Shown: positions 1 to 6,044, counted from the first letter of the stretch. The stretch is DNA of 10,590 nt from Burkholderia sp. (GCF_018375725.1 NZ_JAHACR010000129.1:1-10590), one strand, 5' to 3'. Made by a program: numbers and translations. The notes: generated by a model not told the origin, from the sequence alone.

Positions 1-21
1 AAGAGTAACGAGGCGTCGTCG

Positions 22-1152
22 ATGAATAAAGCAGGCGCGCCGGCATCACGCCGGTGGTTCGGCTGGCTTGCGAGCGAGCCGGTGCTGACAGTGCTGGCGA
101 TTGGCCTGCTTGTGCTGCAATGGTTGCGTCCGCAACCAATCGCATCGCTTGCCGCAAGTGTCGACTGGCAAACGGTCGCGACGCTCGCGGGCCTGCTGAT
201 GCTGACGAAGGCGCTCGAGCTTTCCGGAAGCCTGATGTGGCTTGCTCATCGCATCGTGCATCGGGTGCATTCGGAGCGTGCGCTGGCGATGCTGCTGGTC
301 GCATTCGCCGCGGTACTCGCGATGTGGGTCACCAACGACGTCGCGCTGTTCGTCGTCATTCCGTTGATGGTGTCGCTGCGTGCGCTGACGCCATTGCCGT
401 TCCGGCGGCTTGTGATCGTCGTCGCACTCGCCGTCAACGCGGGCTCGATCGCGACGCCGCTCGGCAATCCCCAGAATCTTTTCCTGTGGCAGTTGAGCGG
501 CGTGTCGTTCGGCCGCTTCGTGCTGACACTCGGACCGCTTGCGCTCGCAACGATGGCCTTGCTGCTCGCCTCGACGGCCTGCATGTTTCGCGCAAAGCCG
601 CTCGACCTGTCCGGCGACGCGATGGCGCAGCCGGTGCGGCGCGTGCAGGCGCTTGTCGCCACAGTGCTGTTCGCCGCATTCGTGTTTCTTGCGGACGCGC
701 GACAGGCCATGCCCGGATTGCTGGCGGTCGCGATCGTGTTGCTCGTCGTGCGGCGCGATGCGGTGTTGAAGATCGACTGGCTGCTGCTGCTGATCTTCGT
801 GCTGATGTTCGTCGTGCTGCGCACCGCCGCGGCGCTGCCGGTGGTGCACGACGCGATCGCGCATGCCCGGCTCGATGCGCCGCTGCGCGTATTCGGTGCC
901 GGTGCGGTGTTGTCGCAAGGCATCAGCAATGTGCCTGCCGCGATTCTGTTATCGGAATTCACGCGTGACTGGCGCGCGCTCGCGTTCGGCGTATCGGTCG
1001 GCGGATTCGGCATGGCGCTCGGCTCGCTCGCGAACCTGATCGCGGTACGACTCGCAAAGGAACCGCGCATGTGGTTGCCGTTTCATCTCGCGTCGATCCC
1101 GTTCGGTATCGCGAGCGCAGTGATCGGTGCGCTGTTGCTCCTTCACGGTTGA
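22..1152 (+). CDS. YbiR/CitMHS-like inner-membrane anion transporter
   Basis: This 376-residue polytopic membrane protein resembles the ion-transporter superfamily that includes CitMHS, ArsB and E. coli YbiR, whose length is about the same. Family members move anions across the inner membrane; the substrate here cannot be read from sequence. Hydrophobic segments cover most of the protein (about 18-36, 50-68, 86-118, 128-142, 165-188, 208-224, 230-244, 252-268, 288-311, 320-343, 353-374). Two half-repeats carry the polar breaks typical of the fold: TND at 104-106 and TPLGNPQN at 145-152 in the first half, SNVPA at 302-306 and GSLAN at 334-338 in the second. The ATG has a GAGG Shine-Dalgarno at 10-13, eight bases upstream. 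The gene ends 262 bp before atpI and is followed by a separate promoter, so it is probably not part of the atp operon. Family confidence is good; specific function is unknown. Confidence 0.85.
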   Translation: MNKAGAPASRRWFGWLASEPVLTVLAIGLLVLQWLRPQPIASLAASVDWQTVATLAGLLMLTKALELSGSLMWLAHRIVHRVHSERALAMLLVAFAAVLAMWVTNDVALFVVIPLMVSLRALTPLPFRRLVIVVALAVNAGSIATPLGNPQNLFLWQLSGVSFGRFVLTLGPLALATMALLLASTACMFRAKPLDLSGDAMAQPVRRVQALVATVLFAAFVFLADARQAMPGLLAVAIVLLVVRRDAVLKIDWLLLLIFVLMFVVLRTAAALPVVHDAIAHARLDAPLRVFGAGAVLSQGISNVPAAILLSEFTRDWRALAFGVSVGGFGMALGSLANLIAVRLAKEPRMWLPFHLASIPFGIASAVIGALLLLHG

Positions 1153-1166
1153 AAGCGGCACGCAGG

Positions 1167-1195
1167 CGCGCGTGAAACCGGTTTTTTCATGCGCG
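1167..1195. repeat. Imperfect inverted repeat after the transporter gene
   Basis: Arms 1167-1177 (CGCGCGTGAAA) and 1185-1195 (TTTCATGCGCG) pair over 11 bp with one G-U wobble, around a 7-base loop. It lies 15 bases after the transporter stop codon, where a terminator would be expected. No T-run follows the stem on either strand, so it is not a canonical intrinsic terminator. It may protect the 3' end of the transcript or act as a weak or Rho-assisted terminator. Confidence 0.45.
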
Positions 1196-1253
1196 ATGCG
1201 ACGGTGAAAAATAGCGAGATCGCAAGCGCCGCCGTATGTGTCCGGCACGTCCG

Positions 1254-1291
1254 TTTTTCACATCATGAGGCGTTGTTTTTCGCAGGTTTTT
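1254..1291 (+). promoter_or_regulatory. Phased T-tracts upstream of the atp promoter
   Basis: Three T5 runs, each preceded by G, lie at 1254-1258, 1276-1280 and 1287-1291. Their spacings are 22 and 11 bp, close to whole helical turns. Relative to the inferred transcription start (about 1342) their centres fall near -86, -64 and -53. Helically phased A/T tracts bend DNA, and the -40 to -60 zone is where RNA polymerase alpha C-terminal domains contact UP elements. A role as promoter booster is an inference from position and phasing. Confidence 0.4.
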
Positions 1292-1306
1292 GTCGCGTCT
1301 AAAGCC

Positions 1307-1335
1307 TTGAATCACCTGCAACTATCGCTTACAAT
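1307..1335 (+). promoter_or_regulatory. Sigma70-type promoter of the atp operon
   Basis: The -35 hexamer TTGAAT (1307-1312) and -10 hexamer TACAAT (1330-1335) are separated by exactly 17 bp. They match the consensus at 4/6 and 5/6 positions. Transcription would start near 1342, giving a leader of about 73 nt before atpI. This is the best promoter match I found in the intergenic regions, and it sits where the operon promoter should be. No separate operator is obvious. Confidence 0.7.
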
Positions 1336-1363
1336 CGCCCGGATTTGTTAGCTAGGTACCCCT

Positions 1364-1383
1364 GAAAGCTTGAGGAAAGCTTG
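1364..1383 (+). repeat. 9-bp direct repeat / small hairpin in the atp leader
   Basis: GAAAGCTTG occurs at 1364-1372 and again at 1375-1383, an 11-bp period. Because AAGCTT is self-complementary, the two copies can also pair in RNA (1366-1371 with 1377-1382) around the loop GAGGA. The element lies about 22-41 nt into the inferred transcript. It could be a two-site protein target on one DNA face or a minor leader hairpin; chance cannot be excluded. Confidence 0.35.
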
Positions 1384-1414
1384 GGGCCGGTTCAGGATTT
1401 TGCGGAAGGCTGCG

Positions 1415-1942
1415 ATGGCGGGTCAGGCGCCGAACAACAGGCACGATGATCGACGCACGCAACGCACCGCTTCAGCGGCCGGCGAGCGGCGCGAATCCAC
1501 CGGCGACGACTGGGATGCCGAGCTGCAGGATGACAACATCGTTCCGCTCACACGGGTGGAGGCCGAAAGGCTGTTCGGCCCGAATGTGGGTCGGCCGTCG
1601 CGTGTAACGCCCAACGGGGTTGTGATCGCGCAGGTGGCCTTGTCCCTGGTTGCAACGCTGGCGTGGTGGCTGTTTTCGAAGTCGCCGGGCGCTGCTGCGC
1701 TGTCGGCGTTTCTGGGTGGAGCGATCGGCTGGTTGCCGAGTGCGTTGTTCGTGGCACGCCTGAAGGCGGGCGGCTCGGCCACCGTGATGAGCTGGGTGGC
1801 CGGCGAAGCGCTCAAGCTCGGCGTGACGATTGGGTTGTTCGCCGCGGTGGCGTTCGGCTATGCCGGCGTGCACTGGGTGCCGCTCCTCGTCACGTACCTC
1901 GTCGTGCTGAAGACGTACTGGATCGCGCTGGCCTGGCGGTAA
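1415..1942 (+). CDS. atpI: ATP synthase subunit I (AtpI)
   Basis: AtpI is a small inner-membrane protein encoded first in many bacterial atp operons. Known work on the family links it to c-ring assembly or stability, and it is not part of the finished enzyme. The product is 175 residues. A hydrophilic N-terminus of about 65 residues, rich in Arg and Asp/Glu, precedes four hydrophobic segments (about 68-87, 93-114, 125-147, 152-173). A family-like GEALKLGVT stretch (130-138) places Glu131 and Lys134 inside the third segment. I chose the ATG at 1415 because GGAAGG (1404-1409) is a well-placed Shine-Dalgarno. An in-frame TTG at 1370 has none and would fall within the leader repeat. It is the first gene after the promoter, 110 bp before atpB. 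Low sequence conservation is normal for this family; position supports the call. Confidence 0.88.
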   Translation: MAGQAPNNRHDDRRTQRTASAAGERRESTGDDWDAELQDDNIVPLTRVEAERLFGPNVGRPSRVTPNGVVIAQVALSLVATLAWWLFSKSPGAAALSAFLGGAIGWLPSALFVARLKAGGSATVMSWVAGEALKLGVTIGLFAAVAFGYAGVHWVPLLVTYLVVLKTYWIALAWR

Positions 1943-1986
1943 AGAACAAGCAGCGCGCGGTTTCGACACGGAACTGCGCCGGACCG

Positions 1987-2010
1987 TTCCCGCAATAGCG
2001 TATTGCGGAA
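1987..2010 (+). repeat. Hairpin in the atpI-atpB gap
   Basis: CCGCAATA (1990-1997) and TATTGCGG (2001-2008) form a perfect 8-bp stem with a GCG loop. Two further T-A pairs form after a single bulged C (1989). It ends 42 bases before the atpB start and has no downstream T-run, so it is an intercistronic mRNA structure and not a terminator. Its function, such as transcript processing or 3'-end protection of the atpI segment, is inferred. Confidence 0.6.
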
Positions 2011-2052
2011 TCGGGCAAAACGATTTTCGACAATTTGGGTGGCGTTAACGAT

Positions 2053-2904
2053 ATGGCAGCTAGCGAAGGCACGCGCGGTCCGGATCCGTCCGAGTACATT
2101 GCGCACCACTTGCAGAACTTTTCCACCACGCATCAGACGTCGATCTTCGATCTCCACGTCTGGAACATCGACACGCTGTTCTGGTCGATCGTGTGTGGCG
2201 TCATCACCATCGTTCTGCTGCGACTGGCCGCCGGCCGCGCGACGCCCGGCGTGCCGGGCCGTTTCCAGTGCGCGATCGAGATGCTCGTCGAGATGGTCGA
2301 AGACCAGTCGAAGGCGATCGTCCACGGCAATCGCGCGTTCATCGCTCCGCTGGCGCTCACCGTGTTCGTGTGGGTCGCGCTGATGAACGCCCTCGACTTT
2401 CTTCCGGTCGACCTGCCGGGCCGCGTGATCGGCCTGCTCGGTCTGTCGAACGTCATTTCCCACCATCGCATCGTCCCGACGGCTGACCTGAACGGCACGC
2501 TCGGCATTGCCCTCGGCGTGTTCGTCCTGATGATCTACTACAGCATCAAGATCAAGGGCCCGGGCGGCTTTGCGCATGAGCTGGTGTCGGCGCCGTTCGG
2601 CGCGCACCCGCTGCTGTGGATCCCGAACCTTGCGCTCAACATCGTCGAATACGTCGCGAAAACCGTTTCGCTCGGCATGCGGTTGTTCGGCAACATGTAC
2701 GCGGGTGAGCTGGTGTTCCTGCTGATCGCACTGCTCGGCAGCATGTGGAGCTTCGGCGGCGACGCAACGTTCCTCGGCTTCATCGGGCACGTGATCGCGG
2801 GCAGCGTCTGGGCAATCTTCCACATCCTGATTGTTCTGTTGCAGGCATTCATTTTCATGATGCTGACGCTGGTGTACCTCGGCCAGGCGCACGACTCGCA
2901 CTAA
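2053..2904 (+). CDS. atpB: F1Fo ATP synthase subunit a (Fo)
   Basis: Subunit a is the integral membrane stator of Fo. It supplies the two proton half-channels and works against the rotating c-ring. The 283-residue product has the full family layout, including the signature SLGMRLFGNMYAGE (206-219). That segment contains the essential arginine Arg210, which releases the proton from the c-subunit carboxylate. Asn214, Glu219 and Gln264 (in LLQAFIFMMLTLVYL) match conserved channel residues. TADLNGT (143-149) is a further family hallmark. I chose the ATG at 2053 because MAASEGTRGPDPSEYI is a plausible subunit a start; the in-frame TTG at 2035 is less likely. The Shine-Dalgarno GGGTGG (2037-2042) is weak and ten bases away, so translation may be modest, fitting one copy per complex. 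It lies 75 bp before atpE. Very confident. Confidence 0.97.
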   Translation: MAASEGTRGPDPSEYIAHHLQNFSTTHQTSIFDLHVWNIDTLFWSIVCGVITIVLLRLAAGRATPGVPGRFQCAIEMLVEMVEDQSKAIVHGNRAFIAPLALTVFVWVALMNALDFLPVDLPGRVIGLLGLSNVISHHRIVPTADLNGTLGIALGVFVLMIYYSIKIKGPGGFAHELVSAPFGAHPLLWIPNLALNIVEYVAKTVSLGMRLFGNMYAGELVFLLIALLGSMWSFGGDATFLGFIGHVIAGSVWAIFHILIVLLQAFIFMMLTLVYLGQAHDSH

Positions 2905-2926
2905 GCGCGGCGTGCCAAAAAGAGTC

Positions 2927-2974
2927 TTCGTTTTAGTTTCTTAAATCTCAGTTCCAAGTCTTTTCACAAAGGAG
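2927..2974 (+). promoter_or_regulatory. U-rich translation-initiation region of atpE
   Basis: The 75-base gap before atpE is unusually T-rich for this GC-rich window (for example CGTTTTAGTTTCTTAAATCT at 2929-2948). It ends in a strong Shine-Dalgarno AAAGGAG (2968-2974), five bases before the ATG. I see no stable inverted repeat. In E. coli a U-rich segment before atpE enhances translation so that the c subunit is made in excess. This region looks like a functional counterpart, but that is inferred by analogy. Confidence 0.6.
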
Positions 2975-2979
2975 TGATC

Positions 2980-3249
2980 ATGCAAGCTTTCATCGCCAAC
3001 ATCCAGGGTCTGACCGCCATCGGTATCGGCATCATCATCGGCCTGGGTGCGATCGGCGCCTGTATCGGTATCGCGCTGATGGGCGGCAAGTACATCGAAG
3101 CATGCGCACGTCAGCCGGAACTCATCAACCCGCTGCAAACGAAGATGTTCCTGCTGGCTGGTCTGATCGACGCGGCGTTCCTGATCGGTGTTGGTGTCGC
3201 AATGCTGTTCGCGTTCGCGAACCCGCTCCTGTCGAAGCTCGCAGGCTAA
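2980..3249 (+). CDS. atpE: F1Fo ATP synthase subunit c (Fo rotor ring)
   Basis: Subunit c forms the membrane rotor ring that carries protons. The 89-residue protein has the classic two-helix hairpin. Helix 1 (about 10-34) contains a glycine pattern (G15, G17, G21, G23, G26, G30) for tight ring packing. The polar loop has Arg44-Gln45-Pro46, which contacts gamma and epsilon. Helix 2 (about 55-80) carries the proton-binding carboxylate Asp64 in AGLIDAAFLIG. Asp64 is followed by Ala, and the Gln/Ser ligands of sodium-type rings are absent, so proton coupling is expected. Start choice: the ATG at 2980 lies five bases after AAAGGAG, while the in-frame GTG at 2974 overlaps that Shine-Dalgarno. The strong initiation region fits the need for many c copies per complex. 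atpF follows after 125 bp. Confidence 0.98.
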   Translation: MQAFIANIQGLTAIGIGIIIGLGAIGACIGIALMGGKYIEACARQPELINPLQTKMFLLAGLIDAAFLIGVGVAMLFAFANPLLSKLAG

Positions 3250-3264
3250 GGTTCTTCGGAAATT

Positions 3265-3285
3265 TGCGCCGGCCGGGCCGGCGCA
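3265..3285 (+). repeat. GC-rich perfect palindrome after atpE
   Basis: TGCGCCGGCC (3265-3274) and GGCCGGCGCA (3276-3285) are perfect reverse complements around one base. The folded RNA would be a stem of about 9 bp with a 3-base loop, almost all G-C. It begins 16 bases after the atpE stop and lacks a U-run. It is a good candidate for a 3' stabiliser of an atpE-rich transcript or a brake on downstream expression; both roles are inferred. Confidence 0.65.
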
Positions 3286-3302
3286 GGGCGGAACGGAGAC
3301 TG

Positions 3303-3333
3303 GGCGCTGATCGAATGCAACTCGATGAGCGCC
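3303..3333 (+). repeat. Second hairpin in the atpE-atpF gap
   Basis: GGCGCT (3303-3308) pairs with AGCGCC (3328-3333), and ATCGA (3310-3314) pairs with TCGAT (3322-3326). A single G-G mismatch (3309/3327) lies between, and the loop is 7 bases (3315-3321). The total is 11 pairs. A loosely T-rich stretch (3334-3350) follows, but no uninterrupted U-run directly abuts the stem, so partial termination is possible but not clear. With the palindrome at 3265-3285 this makes two tandem structures between c and b. Confidence 0.55.
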
Positions 3334-3365
3334 TTACCGTTTCATTTTTCCGGAATAGCAGATAA
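3315..3365 (+). other. Possible 16-codon leader ORF ahead of atpF
   Basis: An ATG in the loop of the preceding hairpin opens a 16-residue frame (MQLDERLTVSFFRNSR). Its TAA stop (3363-3365) overlaps the atpF Shine-Dalgarno AAGGA (3364-3368). That geometry would allow translational coupling to atpF. Against it, no Shine-Dalgarno lies at the normal distance (the nearest GGAG-like motif is about 16 bases upstream), and short chance ORFs are common. Speculative. Confidence 0.15.
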
Positions 3366-3374
3366 GGAAACACC

Positions 3375-3845
3375 GTGAATCTCAACGCAACTCTGTTTGC
3401 GCAAATGGTCGTGTTCCTGGTCCTCGCGTGGTTCACGATGAAGTTCGTGTGGCCGCCGTTGATCAACGCCCTCGACGAGCGCTCGAAGAAGATCGCTGAC
3501 GGCCTCGCCGCCGCGGAAAAGGGCCAGGCGGAACTCGAAGCAGCGCACAAGCGCGTGGACCAGGAACTCGCGCAGGCCCGTAACGACGGCCAGCAGCGTA
3601 TCGCCGACGCTGAGAAGCGTGCCCAGGCGGTCGCCGAGGAAATCAAGGCCAACGCCCAGGCTGAAGCCGTCCGCATCATCGCTCAGGCGAAGGCGGAAGC
3701 AGAACAGCAAATCGTGAAGGCGCGCGAAGCGCTGCGTGGCGAAGTCGCTACGCTGGCCGTGAAGGGCGCCGAGCAGATCCTGAAGCGCGAAGTCGATCAA
3801 ACGGCCCACGCCCAACTGCTGAATCAACTGAAAGCCGAGCTCTGA
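3375..3845 (+). CDS. atpF: F1Fo ATP synthase subunit b (peripheral stalk)
   Basis: Subunit b dimerises to form the peripheral stalk that holds alpha3-beta3 still while the rotor turns. The 156-residue length equals that of typical proteobacterial b. A single N-terminal membrane helix (about 6-27) is followed by a short bend near Pro27-Pro28 and a long charged, Ala/Glu/Lys-rich helix (about 31-140) that forms the right-handed coiled coil. The C-terminal part binds delta. The start is GTG (3375), preceded by AAGGA (3364-3368) at six bases; no better in-frame ATG exists, and MNLNATLFAQ is a family-typical N-terminus. The weaker start codon, the two hairpins upstream and the 125-bp gap could keep b below c. 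The stop codon lies two bases before atpH. Confidence 0.97.
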   Translation: MNLNATLFAQMVVFLVLAWFTMKFVWPPLINALDERSKKIADGLAAAEKGQAELEAAHKRVDQELAQARNDGQQRIADAEKRAQAVAEEIKANAQAEAVRIIAQAKAEAEQQIVKAREALRGEVATLAVKGAEQILKREVDQTAHAQLLNQLKAEL

Positions 3846-3847
3846 TC

Positions 3848-4387
3848 ATGGCCGAACTTGCAACCATCGCCCGCCCTTACGCAGAAGCGCTGTTCCGCGT
3901 GGCCGAGGGGGGTGACATCGCCGCCTGGTCCACGCTCGTGCAAGAGCTGGCTCAGGTTGCGCGTCTGCCCGACGTGCTGTCCGTCGCGTCGAGCCCGAAG
4001 GTGACCCGTACGCAAGTGGCCGAGCTGTTGCTCGCCACCGCGAAGTCGCCGCTCGCGGCCGGTGCCGAAGCGAAGAACTTCGTGCAGATGCTGGTCGACA
4101 ATCATCGTATCGCGCTGCTGCCGGAAATCGCCGCGCAGTTCGAAGCGCTGAAGAACGAGCGTGAAGGCGCCGCCGACGCGATCATCGTCAGTGCGTTCCC
4201 GCTGAACGGGGCCGATCTCGAATCGCTCGTCAGCGGCCTCGAGCGCAAGTTCAAGCGCAAGCTGAAGCCGACGGTCGAAGTCGATTCGTCGCTGATCGGC
4301 GGCGTGCGCGTGACGGTTGGCGACGAAGTGCTCGACACCTCGGTTCGCGCGCGCCTCGCATCGATGCAGGCCGCCTTGACCGCCTGA
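3848..4387 (+). CDS. atpH: F1Fo ATP synthase subunit delta
   Basis: Delta sits on top of F1 and ties the b dimer to the alpha N-termini. The product has 179 residues, the usual length. The N-terminal helical domain (about 1-105) begins with ATIARPYAEALF (5-16), the conserved alpha-binding start of the family. The C-terminal region carries the delta signature GGVRVTVGDEVLDTSV (151-166). The ATG comes two bases after the atpF stop, with no strong Shine-Dalgarno of its own (only GAG near 3837-3839). Its translation therefore probably depends on ribosomes finishing atpF, which would match stator subunit output. atpA follows after 44 bp with its own strong Shine-Dalgarno. Confidence 0.97.
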   Translation: MAELATIARPYAEALFRVAEGGDIAAWSTLVQELAQVARLPDVLSVASSPKVTRTQVAELLLATAKSPLAAGAEAKNFVQMLVDNHRIALLPEIAAQFEALKNEREGAADAIIVSAFPLNGADLESLVSGLERKFKRKLKPTVEVDSSLIGGVRVTVGDEVLDTSVRARLASMQAALTA

Positions 4388-4431
4388 GCGCCACGCCGGC
4401 ACGCAACAGAATTGACTATCAGGAGCGAATA

Positions 4432-5973
4432 ATGCAACTCAATCCCTCTGAGATCAGCGAGCTGATCAAGAGCCGGATCCAGGGCCTTGAAGCGAGCGCA
4501 GACGTTCGCAACCAGGGCACCGTGATCTCCGTGACCGACGGTATCGTGCGCATCCACGGCCTGTCGGACGTGATGCAGGGCGAAATGCTCGAGTTTCCGG
4601 GCAACACGTTCGGTCTCGCGCTGAACCTCGAGCGCGACTCGGTCGGCGCGGTGATTCTCGGCGAATACGAACACATCTCGGAAGGCGACATCGTCAAGAC
4701 GACGGGCCGCATTCTGGAAGTCCCGGTCGGTCCGGAACTCGTCGGCCGCGTGGTCGACGCGCTGGGCAACCCGATCGACGGCAAGGGCCCGGTCAACGCG
4801 AAGCTGACCGACGCGATCGAAAAGATCGCTCCGGGCGTGATCTGGCGTCAGGGCGTGTCGCAGCCGGTTCAGACCGGTATCAAGGCGATCGACGCGATGG
4901 TGCCGGTCGGCCGTGGCCAGCGTGAGCTGATCATCGGCGACCGTCAGTGCGGCAAGACCGCAGTGGCCGTCGACACGATCATCAACCAGAAGGGCAAGGA
5001 TCTCATCTGTATCTACGTCGCGATCGGCCAGAAGGCTTCGTCGATCATGAACGTGGTGCGCAAGCTCGAGGAAACGGGCGCGATGGAGTACACCATCGTC
5101 GTCGCCGCTTCGGCTTCGGATTCGGCTGCGATGCAGTACCTCGCACCGTACGCGGGCTGCACGATGGGCGAATACTTCCGCGACCGCGGCCAGGATGCGC
5201 TGATTATTTATGACGACCTGACCAAGCAAGCCTGGGCATATCGTCAGATCTCGCTGCTGCTGCGCCGCCCGCCGGGCCGTGAAGCGTACCCGGGCGACGT
5301 GTTCTATCTGCACTCGCGTCTGCTCGAGCGTGCGGCGCGCGTCTCGGAAGAGTACGTCGAGAAGTTCACGAACGGCGAAGTGAAGGGCAAGACCGGTTCG
5401 CTGACGGCGCTGCCGATCATCGAAACGCAGGCAGGCGACGTGACGGCGTTCGTTCCGACGAACGTGATCTCGATCACCGACGGCCAGATCTTCCTGGAAA
5501 CCGACCTGTTCAACGCAGGCATCCGCCCGGCAATCAACGCCGGCGTGTCGGTGTCGCGAGTCGGTGGCGCCGCGCAGACGAAGGTCATCAAGAAGCTGTC
5601 GGGCGGTATCCGTACCGACCTCGCGCAGTACCGTGAACTGGCTGCATTCGCACAGTTCGCATCGGACCTCGACGAAGCGACCCGCAAGCAGCTCGAGCGC
5701 GGCCGCCGCGTGACGGAACTGCTGAAGCAGCCGCAGTACCAGCCGCTGCAGGTGTGGGAGCTGGCCGTGTCGCTGTTCTCGGCGAACAACGGCTACCTCG
5801 ACGACATCGAAGTCAAGGACGTGCTGCCGTTCGAGAAGGGCCTGTGCGAATTCCTGAAGACCATCCACGCTGACCTCATCAAGCGCATCGAAGACACCAA
5901 GGACTTGTCGAAGGACGACGAAGGCGTGTTGCGCGCCGCGATCGAGGCCTTCAAGAAGTCGGGTGCCTATTGA
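4432..5973 (+). CDS. atpA: F1Fo ATP synthase subunit alpha
   Basis: Alpha is the non-catalytic nucleotide-binding partner of beta in the F1 hexamer. The 513-residue product matches the usual length. Domains: N-terminal beta barrel (about 25-92), nucleotide-binding RecA-like core (about 93-375) and C-terminal helical bundle (about 380-513). The P-loop GDRQCGKT (169-176) has Lys175 and Thr176. The Walker B strand ends ALIIYDD (256-262). The alpha/beta signature PAINAGVSVS (366-375) leads into Arg376, the arginine finger that reaches into the beta catalytic site. The P-loop has Cys173, where E. coli and many other alphas have Thr; the GXXXXGKT pattern is kept. AGGAG (4421-4425) lies six bases before the ATG. 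A 71-bp gap with a strong hairpin separates it from atpG. Confidence 0.98.
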   Translation: MQLNPSEISELIKSRIQGLEASADVRNQGTVISVTDGIVRIHGLSDVMQGEMLEFPGNTFGLALNLERDSVGAVILGEYEHISEGDIVKTTGRILEVPVGPELVGRVVDALGNPIDGKGPVNAKLTDAIEKIAPGVIWRQGVSQPVQTGIKAIDAMVPVGRGQRELIIGDRQCGKTAVAVDTIINQKGKDLICIYVAIGQKASSIMNVVRKLEETGAMEYTIVVAASASDSAAMQYLAPYAGCTMGEYFRDRGQDALIIYDDLTKQAWAYRQISLLLRRPPGREAYPGDVFYLHSRLLERAARVSEEYVEKFTNGEVKGKTGSLTALPIIETQAGDVTAFVPTNVISITDGQIFLETDLFNAGIRPAINAGVSVSRVGGAAQTKVIKKLSGGIRTDLAQYRELAAFAQFASDLDEATRKQLERGRRVTELLKQPQYQPLQVWELAVSLFSANNGYLDDIEVKDVLPFEKGLCEFLKTIHADLIKRIEDTKDLSKDDEGVLRAAIEAFKKSGAY

Positions 5974-5988
5974 TCCGCGAGTGACACA

Positions 5989-6030
5989 CTGAAGCGGCGC
6001 GGGCCGCGCAAAGCGCCCGCGCCGCTTCGG
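5989..6030 (+). repeat. Strong hairpin between atpA and atpG
   Basis: GAAGCGGCGCGGGC (5991-6004) and GCCCGCGCCGCTTC (6015-6028) are a perfect 14-bp inverted repeat, extended by a T-G wobble and a C-G pair to 5989/6030. The loop is about 10 bases. No U-run follows; the atpG Shine-Dalgarno AAGGAG (6033-6038) starts two bases after the extended stem. Such a stem probably affects ribosome access to atpG or marks an mRNA processing point. It is the longest perfect inverted repeat I found in the window. Confidence 0.75.
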
Positions 6031-6044
6031 TCAAGGAGCAAGCT

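Noticed and set aside
54..968. Alternative-frame ORFs on both strands over the transporter gene
   Set aside because: Only the frame at 22-1152 gives membrane segments and family motifs; the others are Arg-rich shadows.
1167..1195. Intrinsic terminator for the transporter gene
   Set aside because: There is a stem but no T-run after it on either strand, so it is kept only as an inverted repeat.
1370..1414. Upstream TTG start for atpI
   Set aside because: It has no Shine-Dalgarno and lies inside the leader repeat, while the ATG at 1415 has GGAAGG at a good distance.
3314..3323. Ten-base match between the atpE-atpF gap and the atpA start (AATGCAACTC, also at 4431-4440)
   Set aside because: Dozens of repeated 10-mers are expected by chance in a window of this size.
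4102..5868. Antisense open frame of 588 codons across atpH and atpA
   Set aside because: Same codon-bias artefact; no recognisable motif and no plausible start signal.
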